Shown: one piece after another, positions 1 to 9,240 of the stretch
Layout of the letters: the number at the start of each line of letters is the position of its first letter
Position numbering within the stretch: the stretch's first letter is position 1
Assembly: GCA_022448245.1 (NCBI GenBank)
Contig: JAKVCO010000016.1
Location: forward strand, 18,324-82,323
Direction of reading: 5' to 3'
Source: Paracoccaceae bacterium
GTDB lineage: Bacteria > Pseudomonadota > Alphaproteobacteria > Rhodobacterales > Rhodobacteraceae
Length of the DNA: 64,000 nt
Notes under the pieces: model-generated
The model's input: only the letters and a program-made list of their open reading frames with translations
Databases searched by the model: none
What the model was told of the DNA's origin: nothing
Position numbers and translations under genes: made by a program

Positions 1-169
1 TGCGCGGCTGACGGTCTACCAGCTTGATATCATAGCGATCTTCGAGCTGTTGGAGCCTGCGGCTCACCGCAGATTTCGCAATGCCCAGCGCGTCCGCAGC
101 GCGGGTAATACTGCCTTCATCAACGACTGAGACAAACAGCCTGAGGTCTTCGATATGTCCAATTTCCAC
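1..169 (-). CDS. LysR-family transcriptional regulator, N-terminal part only
   Basis: Reading the minus strand from a GTG at 169 gives a protein that begins VEIGHIEDLRLFVSVVDEGS and continues with ITRAADALGIAKSAVSRRLQ, then QLEDRYDIKLVDRQPR before the window ends. This is the classic LysR winged helix-turn-helix: SITRAADALGIAKSAVSRRL is the recognition helix region. The effector-binding domain lies outside the window. It diverges from the genes starting at 269, the usual arrangement for a LysR regulator and its target, so control of the dehydrogenase cluster is a reasonable inference. No in-frame ATG precedes the GTG, and no strong ribosome-binding site was seen, so the start is tentative. 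Confidence 0.8.
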   Translation of the reverse strand, partial: MEIGHIEDLRLFVSVVDEGSITRAADALGIAKSAVSRRLQQLEDRYDIKLVDRQPR

Positions 170-268
170 GTTCTCATTTTGTGATCTCTGCGGCCACATT
201 TTTTGAGAATATTCCACAAATAGGCAACGGGTAGGTTCCTTGGCATCGTAACAAACCCCAAGAAAATC

Positions 269-1455
269 ATGTCCTCTTCCAAGACCCTGCTGAGCTCAAC
301 AGCGATCATTCTAGCCAGCGTGGGTGCGCCCTCGCGTTCGATACCGAGAACACTCTCTTCGTGGGCGACGGCAAGGCGGGACTCGTGCATGCTTTTGACC
401 TCAGCGGCGCCGTCACCGACCAATCTGACTACCAATTGGGCCGCGCTCAGACCTTTGAGGGCCGCACGATCTTCAACCACCTCGACATGGAAATCGCCGC
501 TATGCTCGGCGTGGCGCCCGGCGACGTGGTCATCAACGATATGGCCGTTCACAAACCCTTGAAGCAGGTCGTCCTGTCGGTGCATCGCGGCGAAGGTACT
601 GAGGCCGAGGCGGTGATCGTTGCTGTCAAACAAGGTGGGCTGGAGCTTGTCGATCTCGAGGCCGCTGACAATTCCTCAATCTCTGTGGGCCCGGTGCCGA
701 CGGCAGAGGCGTTGGAGTTTGGTCAACCGTGCAACACGCTCGCGATTACGGACATCGATTCCTACAACGGTGAGCTTCTGGTCGCTGGCGTCTCCAACGA
801 GGAGTTCAGCTCAAAACTGCGCCGCATTCCGTTCCCGTTCACCAACGAGGTCAGCACCTCGTCGATCAAGATCTGGCATGCCGTTCACGCGCGGTATGAA
901 ACCGGCGCGCTGATCATCTCGCAGACCGTTGCCGAGATCGACGGAGAGCCGACGCTGATCGCGATCTACGCTTGTACCCAAATCGTGAAGATCCCGCTGT
1001 CGGAGCTCACGGATGGCGCAGATGTGCGTGGCACCATGATCGATGAGATGGGCTTTGGGAACACGCCGCTCGACATCGTGCCCTACTTGAACGCGTGGGA
1101 CGGGACGAGCCATGTAGTCGTCACGAACACCAACCGCTCTGCCAGGTCGCTCAACATTGAAGCGATCGGTGCCGCGGAAGACATGCCCTATGGCGAAGGC
1201 GTGCAGCCTGTCTTCTCGGTCGCTGGGGTTTATCAGTTCCCGCTTCCGATGAGAGGTACATTGCACCTCGACACGATCGACGAAACCTATGCAGTCGTTG
1301 TGCGGCGTAGCCCCGAAGACGTACGCAACATCCAGCTTCCCACGCTGGCGATGCCGTTCTTCTTCGACCGGGTCGACCACGTTGTGGAGATGAACTGGAG
1401 CGATGCGCCTGATCCCTTGGGCTACAAGTCCGCGCCTTCTCTCGAGTACAACTGA
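269..1455 (+). pseudogene. Secreted, possibly beta-propeller protein, frameshifted
   Basis: The ATG at 269 opens a signal-peptide-like stretch (MSSSKTLLSSTAIILASVGA) that soon becomes nonsense in its own frame. The next frame carries LAFDTENTLFVGDGKAG and then about 360 good residues to the stop at 1453-1455. Adding one base to the C run near 328-331 would join them as ASVGAP-LAFDTENTLFVGD, so a one-base deletion is the simplest explanation. I do not recognise the family; the blade-like 'LAFDTENTLFVGDGKAGLVH' pattern resembles NHL/WD-type propellers. A short protein from the GTG at 361 is an alternative but would have no export signal. The stop overlaps the next start (TGATG), so the two genes are translationally coupled. 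Confidence 0.6.
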
Positions 1456-2522
1456 TGAGAACCCTTCACCAACTGACGCAGCAGGCTTTGCTTGCCGCGT
1501 TCATCGCTCTCCCCACCTTCGCGTGGGCGCAGATCGGGGCCGCCTACGAGGGTGAGGTTTTGACGATCACCGGCTTGTCCCCGAGCACCCATGCGGAGCT
1601 GCTGGCCGACCCCGATGGGCGCGCGCCTGCGGTGGCGGTTCCCGCGCTTGAGGCTTTGACGCAACCCAAGCTCGCAGGATTTGCCCCATCGCAAGCTATC
1701 CTTCCAGCGAACACCCTGCGCGTCTACCTGCACTTCTCGGAACCGATGGCGCGCGGCCAGCTGCGCGATGCGGTTCGCTTGTACCGCGCCGATGGCTCGC
1801 AAGTGTCGAGCCCTTTCCTGACGCTCGGGCCTGAGCTTTGGGACACCTCCCAGACCCGCGCGACGCTGCTACTCGACCCCGGGCGGATCAAGCAGGGCGT
1901 TGGGCCTAACACGAATGATGGCGCGCCTTTGGAAAAAGGTGGGAGCTATCAGCTAATCGTGGCTGGCCGCATGAAGGGCGCGGAGGGGATTGTGCTGGGC
2001 ACCGATGCCACCGTCGCCTTTCGGGTGCGGCCGCCGGAGCGCAGGGCCATTGATCCTGAGGATTGGCAGATGCTCACCCCCCCAGCGGGAAGCCACGCGC
2101 CCGTCACTCTGGCCTTTGCGCGCATCATGGATACCGGCGCTGTGCGGCGGTTGATCACCCTTCTGGATCCAACGGGGGCTCCTGTGGCGGGTGTCGTTGA
2201 AACCGATGGTGGCGGGTGGAGCTTCACCTCTCATACCGCTTGGACAAAGGGGCGGTATTCTCTGGTCATTGATCCAGAGCTTGAGGACGTCTCCGGCAAC
2301 ACACCCGGCGTACCCTTCGATGCGAAAGCGTGGAAAATAGGGACCGTTCAATCGCCCCTAAGTCTTCCCGTGAATATCGTCAGACATCCCTCAAGCGCGC
2401 GCCAAATGGGACGCCGTGCTTGTAATTCACCTCAGCTAAGCGCAACCCTTACGTCCAAAGAGGGTGCCCGCGTTCAAAGCAGGGCGACGCGACAAAGAAC
2501 GATACGATCCAGGGAGTTCGCC
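1455..2522 (+). CDS. Secreted Ig/Big_5-like protein without its own stop codon
   Basis: The protein starts with a clear signal peptide (MRTLHQLTQQALLAAFIALP, then TFAWA, cleavage before Q) and has a beta-rich body with 'LRVYLHFSEPMARGQL' and 'YSLVIDPELEDVSGNTPG', the pattern of Big_5/Ig-like bacterial domains. It probably works outside the inner membrane with the product of the preceding gene, to which it is coupled by TGATG. Recognisable sequence fades after about 2383, but the frame stays open for some 45 more codons and runs into the alcohol dehydrogenase, giving a nominal 702-residue fusion. A secreted domain fused to a cytosolic NAD enzyme makes little sense, so a lost stop or an indel is likely. 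Removing one A from the AAAA run at about 2334 would create a TAG at once. The end given here is the base before the dehydrogenase start. Confidence 0.5.
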
Positions 2523-3563
2523 ATGAGCGCTGAAACCATGTCGGCCGCATTCTATCGCGGTGACCGAACCTTTTCTGTTGAGCGCATTGCGGTGCCGACC
2601 CCGGGCGAAGGCGAAGTGACTATCCGCGTTGCCTATTGCGGGATCTGCGGTACGGACATGCATGTCTATCACGGCAATATGGACGCGCGCGTCGGGTTCG
2701 AGCGGATCATCGGTCACGAGATGTCAGGCGTTCTGCATGCCCTGGGCGATGGCGTGTCAGAGTTCCAGCCCGGACAGCACGTTGTTGTGCGCCCGCTGGA
2801 TCCCGGCGAGGACAATCCTGCCACGCGCGCCGGCTACCCTCATATCTCGCATAACCTGAAGTTCCTGGGCCTCGATACACAGGGAGCCATGCAGGAATAT
2901 TGGACGGTGCCTGCGCACACGATCCACGTGCTGCCGACCGAGCTGCGCCTCGATCATGCGGCCCTGATCGAGCCGGTCGCCGTGGCGTGCCATGACGTGC
3001 GCCTATCTGAGCTGCAGCCCGGTGAGGACGTCGTGGTAATCGGCAGCGGCCCCATTGGCATTCTGGTTGCGATGGTCGCGCAAGCGGCCGGAGGCAATGT
3101 GCTGATTTCCGAAGTGAATGAACGTCGCCTCGGTGTGGCCCGGGCGCTGGGTTTTGACACCGTAAACCCTTCCGAAACCGATCTTGCCGCGCACGTGTCC
3201 GAGCGAACCGGCGGCAAAGGCGCGGAAGTGGTATTTGAAGTCTCAGGCTCCCAGCCGGGCGTGGATGCGATGACAACCGTGGCTGCGGCGCGCGCGCGGA
3301 TCGTGATGGTCGCGATCCATGCCCAGAAGCCTCAGGTCGATATGTTCCAGTTCTTCTGGCGCGAGCTCAAACTGATCGGCGCGCGGGTTTACGAGCCGGA
3401 GGACTACGAGAAGGCGATCGAACTCGTCGCCAATGACAAGGTGGGTGCTGAGACGATCATCACTGATGTCAGCCCGCTCAGTGAGATTCAGGCGGCCTTC
3501 GAGGCGCTCGATTCCAATCCTACTGCGATGAAGAGCCTTATCAAAGTAGGAGAGATCACATGA
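2523..3563 (+). CDS. Zinc-binding medium-chain alcohol dehydrogenase
   Basis: A 346-residue medium-chain dehydrogenase of the threonine/sorbitol dehydrogenase type. Catalytic zinc ligands are seen in CGICGTD (Cys39) and the GHE motif (His65, Glu66), and the NAD(P) fold shows VVIGSGPIGIL. The usual four-cysteine structural zinc lobe is not visible. The start is set by GGAG at 2513-2516, six bases before the ATG at 2523, although the frame is open further upstream. Its last bases overlap the next dehydrogenase gene by ATGA, so the pair is made together. With KduD-like SDR next door, a sugar acid or polyol is a plausible substrate; that is inference. Confidence 0.85.
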   Translation: MSAETMSAAFYRGDRTFSVERIAVPTPGEGEVTIRVAYCGICGTDMHVYHGNMDARVGFERIIGHEMSGVLHALGDGVSEFQPGQHVVVRPLDPGEDNPATRAGYPHISHNLKFLGLDTQGAMQEYWTVPAHTIHVLPTELRLDHAALIEPVAVACHDVRLSELQPGEDVVVIGSGPIGILVAMVAQAAGGNVLISEVNERRLGVARALGFDTVNPSETDLAAHVSERTGGKGAEVVFEVSGSQPGVDAMTTVAAARARIVMVAIHAQKPQVDMFQFFWRELKLIGARVYEPEDYEKAIELVANDKVGAETIITDVSPLSEIQAAFEALDSNPTAMKSLIKVGEIT

Positions 3564-4330
3564 GCGTTCTAGGATCCTTCGACCTCACCGGTAAAACAGC
3601 CCTCGTTACGGGCTGCAAACGCGGTATTGGCCGCGCCATGGCAGAAGCATTGGCCGAGGCCGGCGCGGACATTGTGGGTGTAAGCGCTTCGCTCGAAACA
3701 GAGGGCAGCGCGGTCGAAAAATCAGTGCAGGCTCTCGGGCGACGCTTCAAAGCGTACCAATGCGATTTCAGTGATCGCGCGGCGCTAACCGAGTTCATCG
3801 GTCAGCTGGCGGCAGATGGTGTGGCGCCCGACATCCTCGTCAACAACGCGGGCACGATTAAACGCGCGCCCGCTGCTGAACATGGCGATGACCTCTGGGA
3901 TCAGGTGATCGACGTGAACCTGTCTTCGCAGTTTATCCTGTCGCGGGAGATCGGCCGCGGCATGGTCGAGCGTGGCCATGGAAAGATCATCTTCACGGCA
4001 TCTCTGCTGACGTTTCAGGGCGGCATCACCGTCCCCGGCTACGCGGCTTCCAAAGGTGGTCTGGGACAGTTGACCAAGGCGTTGGCGAACGAATGGGCGG
4101 GCAAAGGTGTCAATGTGAACGCCATCGCGCCGGGCTATATCGCCACCGACAACACCCAAGCCCTGCAGGACGATGCGGCCCGCTCGAAGTCTATCCTCGA
4201 GCGCATTCCGCAAGGCCGTTGGGGCAAGCCGCAAGACTTTGCCGGACCAACCGTGTTCCTTGCCTCAGCAGCCTCTGACTACGTCAACGGAGAGATCCTC
4301 GTCGTTGATGGCGGATGGATGGGGCGCTAG
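3560..4330 (+). CDS. kduD: KduD-like short-chain dehydrogenase
   Basis: A 256-residue SDR with the NAD-binding TGCKRGIGRA motif, NNAGTIKRAPA, and the catalytic YAASK. Known KduD proteins start with FDLTGKTALVTG and have NNAGxIxRxxA, as here, and reduce or oxidise 2-dehydro-3-deoxy-gluconate-type keto sugars in uronate breakdown. The ATG lies within the stop of the preceding dehydrogenase (ATGA at 3560-3563), showing one transcript and coupled translation. Substrate assignment is by family resemblance only; a 2-deoxy-gluconate dehydrogenase or another sugar-acid dehydrogenase is possible. Its 3' end overlaps the remains of a response-regulator gene on the other strand. Confidence 0.75.
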   Translation: MSVLGSFDLTGKTALVTGCKRGIGRAMAEALAEAGADIVGVSASLETEGSAVEKSVQALGRRFKAYQCDFSDRAALTEFIGQLAADGVAPDILVNNAGTIKRAPAAEHGDDLWDQVIDVNLSSQFILSREIGRGMVERGHGKIIFTASLLTFQGGITVPGYAASKGGLGQLTKALANEWAGKGVNVNAIAPGYIATDNTQALQDDAARSKSILERIPQGRWGKPQDFAGPTVFLASAASDYVNGEILVVDGGWMGR

Positions 4331-4741
4331 CGGCGCCGACCAGAGAGCTCTGTCTGGCCGCCTCGTAGGTGCGGCCAGACGCCAGAACCGCCGCAATAAG
4401 TTCGCTCGGCAGGGACGGCTTGCTGCACACCATGGCGCCCTGGAAGGGCGTGAGTTCTTCAATTTCAGCATGGCCGGAATGGAAGACGACTGGCGTGCCA
4501 GCGGCGATCAGTTCGTGCGCCAGATCAAGCGATAGCCCGTCCGGCACCCGCAGATCGAGCACGGCACAGTCAGGCCTAAGCGCGGCCAAATCGAGGGCTT
4601 CTCAAATTGTGCGGGCAATGAAGGTATCTTTGGCGCCAGCGGCCAGAAATCCTCTTCAATGGCGAGAGCGACAAGAAACTCATCCTCCAGGATAAGGATC
4701 GAGAGCCCCTCCAAAGGCGCGTTGTGTGCCCGCTGTACCAC
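4284..4741 (-). pseudogene. Response regulator receiver, frameshift plus nonsense codon
   Basis: The start (MVQRAHNAPLEGLSILILED, then EFLVALAIEEDF) is a standard CheY-like receiver with acidic residues LEDE. After 'EEDF' the frame turns to nonsense. The neighbouring frame continues as AAGAKDTFIARTI, stop, EALDLAALRPDCAVLDLRVP, then VVFHSGHAEI and VCSKPSLPSEL, holding the phospho-acceptor Asp (VLDL) and conserved Lys (SKP). One base deleted in ttc(c)tgg at about 4656 and a TGA at about 4610 (CGA Arg to TGA would explain it) break the gene. It sits 8 bases after the large sensor kinase and is likely its partner. The remaining frame runs on to 4284 inside the 3' end of the kduD-like gene. Confidence 0.7.
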
Positions 4742-4749
4742 GCCCCCTC

Positions 4750-7700
4750 CTATGTCAGCGTGAGAGAGAATTTCACCAAGACACCTTGGTCCGTGAACGT
4801 ACGTTCATAAGATCCGCCAAGCTGCTGCGCTGCGCCTTGCAAGAGGCTCGATCCAAAGCCCGAAGTTGCGTCCTCTGGTACCGAAAAATTCGGAACGGTT
4901 TCTTCCCAAATGAAGTTCGTCAGCCCATCAGGGTCAGCGCGCCAGGCCAGGCGCACCCCGCCGCTGGGTTTGGAGAGCGCACCGTACTTGAAGGCATTGG
5001 TGGTCATCTCGTGAATGATCATTGTCAGCGTGTTGAGGGTATCGCCGCCCAGGGTGACGTCCGGGCCTTCCTTGATGAAGCTCTGTTTGACGACATGAGG
5101 CATGACGATCGTGTCGATCAGTTCGGTGATCTGCACCTCGTCAAACGAGGCCTTCTTGCGCGCCAGGTCATAGACGCGCGCAAGCGACGTGATGCGACCG
5201 GCAAGTTCGTCGGCCATCTTCACACGACTGTCGTACCGCTTGGGGGCAAGACGAACGAGCGAGCTCACCACCGCGAAGAGGTTTTTGATCCGGTGGCTCA
5301 TCTCCCGGATCATCAACTCGCGGCGTTCGTTGAAGTTGGTGACATCGGTGATGTCGATCGTGGGTCCCACGACCTGTGTGGTGCCGTCGCGGGATGTGTA
5401 GGGCGTGCCGTGCGAGCGGATCCACCGGGTCTCGTCGCCCGGTAGCATCACGCGGAAATCGATCTCGTAGTCACTTTCCGTCTCAATCGCGTGGCTGAGC
5501 ACCTCAGCAATGTTACGTTGGTCGTCTGGATGAATGTTGGTGAGCCATTCTGCCATGGGCATGCGGCCTGACTTTGGCACGTTGCACTGCTCTGACAGCG
5601 TTTGATCAATGACGACTTCGTCTTTCTCCGCATCCATTTCGGCAAGGCCCATCCGACCCACCTGCATCGCCAGCGCGAGCCTGTTTTTCTCCAGCTCGAG
5701 CTGCTGACGCAGGTCGGCTTCTTGCGAGATGTCCGTCAGCGCAATGGTGGCGCCTTCCACGGTGCCATCCTTGCAGAAGTAAGGCGTGATACGCGTGAAG
5801 TAGGACGACCCTTCCTTGCCCGGCATGCTGGTGCTGGTTGTCTCACTAAAGACATCGCGGCTTTTCATGACGCTGATGGTCTCTTTGGCCAGATCGGCGC
5901 CTTCAAGCCCGAGATTGAACTCGTTCAAGAAGCGGCCCTTGTCGGTCTGCTTGATGGGCAAAACGGCGCCCGCGGCTTCAGTGATTTGACGAATGCGCAG
6001 GGAGCGGTCCACAACGAGCATGGCGAGGCTCGCCGAACGCTGGAAATTGTCGAGGTCGGCATTAGCTAGCGTCAGCTCGTCGATCTTATTCTTGAGCTTT
6101 TCGTTGGCGGTGGTGAGCTCCTCGTTTTCCGATTGAAGCTCCTCGTTCATGGACATCATTTCTTCGTTAGAACTTTTCAGTTCCTCATTGGCTGTCCCGA
6201 CCTCTTCCATCCTGTCTTTGAGCTGTCGCTGCGTTTGGCTCAGCTTGTCCTGCAGGTCTGAAATGCGCTGATCGCCTGAAACCGGAGGCACGGCGTAGCG
6301 TTTGATCGTCGGTTGCAACTGGTCCTTCATCGCAAAGATGATCGCCACTGTTCCATCCCGCATAGGGTGCGCGATGACATCCGTACGCGCGACACCGAAC
6401 GGCGCCCGCACTTTGACATCTTCAAGCGCCTGCCGGTCGCCGGTTTTGAGCACCTTTGCATGAAGCTCGGTGGCGACGTCCTTCAAACCTTGGCGCAGCA
6501 AACTATAGAGATCCCGCTCTTCTCCCGGACGCGTCACGAGGAAGAGGCCGAGTTCGCCCGAGCTGCCGATGACGCGGCCATCAGCGGAGACCTGAACGAA
6601 GGGTGGCGCGTATTCCTGATAGATCTCTTCATGTGCTGGAAGGCTCTGATGCCCGGGGAAATCCTGCTCCACAGCCATGCGCCGCTGCGTCGCCTGCTGA
6701 CTGCGCCGCGCCATCGACTGGCCCAGCGGCATGTGCAAATGCACGCGGCGGCCATTCTCCACCCTCTGGAACAGGCGCGCGCCCTGATCGACGTCTGAAA
6801 AGAGGCCAGTTTGGCGCGTGATACTTTCCAAGTTGCCAAGAAACAGATGCCCATCAGCCCGCAGGCTGAAATACAGCACCGGGAAGAGTTCGACCTGCAA
6901 ATCGTCTCTCAGGTAGATCAACAGATTGCGGCACGAGATCAGATCAATTTTCGAGAATGGTGGGTGCTGGATGATGTTGTGCTGCGAAAACCGCACCATG
7001 TGCCGGATGCTGGTGTCGATCTCGAAATGGCCGTCCGAGGCGTGCGTGTACTCCTGCTGGTAGGTCTTTGGCAGTTCGTCATAGTCATTGAGCAGATAGA
7101 CCCCCCGCCGTGCTCGGGTGAGCATCTCTTCGTCAATGTCAGTGGCAAAGATTTGGATGAGGGGGCGCTTGCCCAGCTCCCTGCAGGTCCTGTCGACCAA
7201 CATCGCGATGGAATAAGCTTCTTGCCCGCTTGAACAGCCGGGCACCCAAATCCGGACTTCGTCGGCGTCATCGGCTTTCTCGATCATCGGTTTGATGACC
7301 TTCGCGCGCATCACCTCGAAATGTTCCCAATCGCGGAAGAACGAGGTGATGTTGATGAGGAAATCCTTCGCAAGCGCGGCGCGTTCGTCGAGGTTGTCTT
7401 CAAGGAATGTGAGGTAGTCGCCCAGGTGCGTCAGCTCACAGATTTGCATCCGACGCTTCAGCCGGCGCAACAGCATCGAAGGTTTGTAGCCGGAAAAGTC
7501 GTTGCCGGTTGTCTTAGAGATCAGCTCGAAAATCCGGGCTAGTGCTTCCTGTGTCCCGCCGGTCTCATCGCCTTGGTCGAGGTCGGGCCAGTCGGGATCC
7601 TGATGTCCTTCGAAATATCCGAGAAGCCTTGGGATGATCTCTTCAGCAGGCAGCGTGAAGTCGATCATCTTGGTCGAGATCGCCGAAAAAGGCATGCCGT

Positions 7701-8274
7701 CGTAGCGCGCTTCTTCGGGGCTTTGCACAGCGATCACGCCGCCAAGGTCCTTGGCGATCTCAATGCCTGCGGTGCCATCTGCGCCGGTGCCCGAAAGGAT
7801 GACGCAGGCGCATTTTTCACGCTGCGCCGACGCCAGTGAGCCGAAAAAGAGATCGATGGGTCGCCGCACACCGCGAGGTTGCTTGGACTCTCTGAGGCAA
7901 AAGTGCCCATCCTCTATAATGAGGCTGCGACCGGGTGGAATGACATGCAGGACGTCGACATCGATGGGGTCGCCATCCTTGATCTGCCGCACTTCAACTT
8001 GGGTTTTGCGGGAGAGTAGCTCCACCATGACGCTTTCATGGTTGGGGTCGAAATGCATGACCAGAACATAGGCAATCCCCTGACCGGGCACCATTTTGCG
8101 AAACATGCTGGTGACGGCTTCGAGTCCTCTGGCGGAGGCGCCAATGCCGATGACAGGAAAATCTACCTGCGCGCTGATGTTCGGACCTAGCTCTTCCATC
8201 TGGCTCTGAGCGTACAATTCTGAGTTGAGTGTGCCGCGCATCAGACAAGCGGGCAACAGATATGTTTTCATCAC
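4750..8274 (-). CDS. CheB-CheR-PAS-HWE hybrid sensor histidine kinase
   Basis: A 1174-residue soluble protein. Residues 38-225 form a CheB methylesterase domain with Ser47, His74 and Asp166 as the triad. Residues 243-500 form a CheR methyltransferase with the SAM-binding WVPGCSSGQEAYS at 343-355. A long coiled coil rich in NEE/NEEL repeats covers about 671-740, followed by PAS domains (735-850 and 870-980). The kinase core is of the HWE/HisKA_2 class: H-box SHRIKNLFAV (His994), ATPase N-box TTNAFKYG (Asn1093) and the WEE motif at 1123. CheB and CheR parts in such proteins are often regulatory rather than acting on chemoreceptors. Start is uncertain: GTG/ATG at 8274/8271, or Met12 or Met26. 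The adjacent receiver gene is broken, so its output is unclear. Confidence 0.88.
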   Translation of the reverse strand: MMKTYLLPACLMRGTLNSELYAQSQMEELGPNISAQVDFPVIGIGASARGLEAVTSMFRKMVPGQGIAYVLVMHFDPNHESVMVELLSRKTQVEVRQIKDGDPIDVDVLHVIPPGRSLIIEDGHFCLRESKQPRGVRRPIDLFFGSLASAQREKCACVILSGTGADGTAGIEIAKDLGGVIAVQSPEEARYDGMPFSAISTKMIDFTLPAEEIIPRLLGYFEGHQDPDWPDLDQGDETGGTQEALARIFELISKTTGNDFSGYKPSMLLRRLKRRMQICELTHLGDYLTFLEDNLDERAALAKDFLINITSFFRDWEHFEVMRAKVIKPMIEKADDADEVRIWVPGCSSGQEAYSIAMLVDRTCRELGKRPLIQIFATDIDEEMLTRARRGVYLLNDYDELPKTYQQEYTHASDGHFEIDTSIRHMVRFSQHNIIQHPPFSKIDLISCRNLLIYLRDDLQVELFPVLYFSLRADGHLFLGNLESITRQTGLFSDVDQGARLFQRVENGRRVHLHMPLGQSMARRSQQATQRRMAVEQDFPGHQSLPAHEEIYQEYAPPFVQVSADGRVIGSSGELGLFLVTRPGEERDLYSLLRQGLKDVATELHAKVLKTGDRQALEDVKVRAPFGVARTDVIAHPMRDGTVAIIFAMKDQLQPTIKRYAVPPVSGDQRISDLQDKLSQTQRQLKDRMEEVGTANEELKSSNEEMMSMNEELQSENEELTTANEKLKNKIDELTLANADLDNFQRSASLAMLVVDRSLRIRQITEAAGAVLPIKQTDKGRFLNEFNLGLEGADLAKETISVMKSRDVFSETTSTSMPGKEGSSYFTRITPYFCKDGTVEGATIALTDISQEADLRQQLELEKNRLALAMQVGRMGLAEMDAEKDEVVIDQTLSEQCNVPKSGRMPMAEWLTNIHPDDQRNIAEVLSHAIETESDYEIDFRVMLPGDETRWIRSHGTPYTSRDGTTQVVGPTIDITDVTNFNERRELMIREMSHRIKNLFAVVSSLVRLAPKRYDSRVKMADELAGRITSLARVYDLARKKASFDEVQITELIDTIVMPHVVKQSFIKEGPDVTLGGDTLNTLTMIIHEMTTNAFKYGALSKPSGGVRLAWRADPDGLTNFIWEETVPNFSVPEDATSGFGSSLLQGAAQQLGGSYERTFTDQGVLVKFSLTLT

Positions 8275-8416
8275 CTCTCAAAGCGGAAGACATCGTTGCC
8301 GGAGCGTTCGCACCTTGCCGGAACGCGCAACGCCCCACCCGGCGCCTGCAAACGGCTCTTCCCTCTCTTTGCGGCTTCGCGATACTCAGACCGGACCGAA
8401 AGAGTGAGGATTGAAG

Positions 8417-9232
8417 ATGTCGCGTGATTGGGACGACGCCTACGCCAACATGGCTCACATCCCTAACGGGGCAGAGATCGCCGCCGCCTGGCCCGGCCAA
8501 GCGGATGCCTTTCGGGAAAAAACCAAAGCCGAACTCGGAGTCGCCTATGGCGCTAAGCCACGGCAAGCATTTGACCTTTTCCTCCCAGAGGGGGAGCCGA
8601 AGGGCCTCGTGGTTGTCATTCATGGCGGCTATTGGATGCGCTTTGGGCGCGAAGACTTCAGCCAATTGGCGCAGGGTGCAGTGGCGCGTGGCTATGCCGC
8701 TTGCGTGCCCAGCTACACTCTGGCGCCGGAAGTTCGGATTGCCGACATCACCGCCGAGATGACCGCGGCCGTCGAACACGCCGCCGTGCTGGTTGAAGGC
8801 CCGATTTTCCTGACGGGGCATTCGGCAGGCGCGCATTTGGCCTTCCGGCTCATGTGCGAAGACAGCGCGCTGTCCGATGCAGTTTTGTCACGTGTGAGCG
8901 GCGTCACCGGGATTGGGGGCGTGTACGACCTCCGGCCCCTCATGCTCACAGAGCTGAACGCCACCCTCCACATTGATGAGACGGAAGCCCTGTCAGAGAG
9001 CCCGGTCCTGCTGCGCCCCAAGGTAGATGTTCCGATTGCGGTCTGGGTCGGCGCTGCGGAGCGACCGGAGTTCGTTCGCCAAAGCCGGGTTATGACAATG
9101 ATGTGGGACGGGCTCGGCGCGGAAGTGACGCTTGTCGAGGATGAAGGCCGGCACCATTTCGACGTAATCGACGGCCTGCTTGAAGCCCACTCGCCTCTCA
9201 TGGCAACTGTGCTGGACGATCAGGAGCCCTAG
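8417..9232 (+). CDS. Alpha/beta hydrolase, probable kynurenine formamidase
   Basis: A 271-residue alpha/beta hydrolase with the oxyanion motif HGGYW, nucleophile elbow GHSAGAH and a late Asp/His (EGRHHFDVID). HGGxW with GHSAG is typical of the AFMID/BNA7 type of N-formylkynurenine formamidase. Kynureninase starts 8 bases downstream, which strongly supports a role in tryptophan breakdown through kynurenine. ATG at 8417 is preferred over the TTG at 8411 because AGGA at 8406 is spaced correctly. Tryptophan 2,3-dioxygenase is not in this window. Confidence 0.8.
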   Translation: MSRDWDDAYANMAHIPNGAEIAAAWPGQADAFREKTKAELGVAYGAKPRQAFDLFLPEGEPKGLVVVIHGGYWMRFGREDFSQLAQGAVARGYAACVPSYTLAPEVRIADITAEMTAAVEHAAVLVEGPIFLTGHSAGAHLAFRLMCEDSALSDAVLSRVSGVTGIGGVYDLRPLMLTELNATLHIDETEALSESPVLLRPKVDVPIAVWVGAAERPEFVRQSRVMTMMWDGLGAEVTLVEDEGRHHFDVIDGLLEAHSPLMATVLDDQEP

Positions 9233-9240
9233 TTCACACC

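Noticed and set aside
1455..3563. Genuine bifunctional secreted dehydrogenase
   Set aside because: The dehydrogenase has its own ribosome-binding site and normal length, and an exported NAD-dependent cytosolic-type enzyme is implausible.
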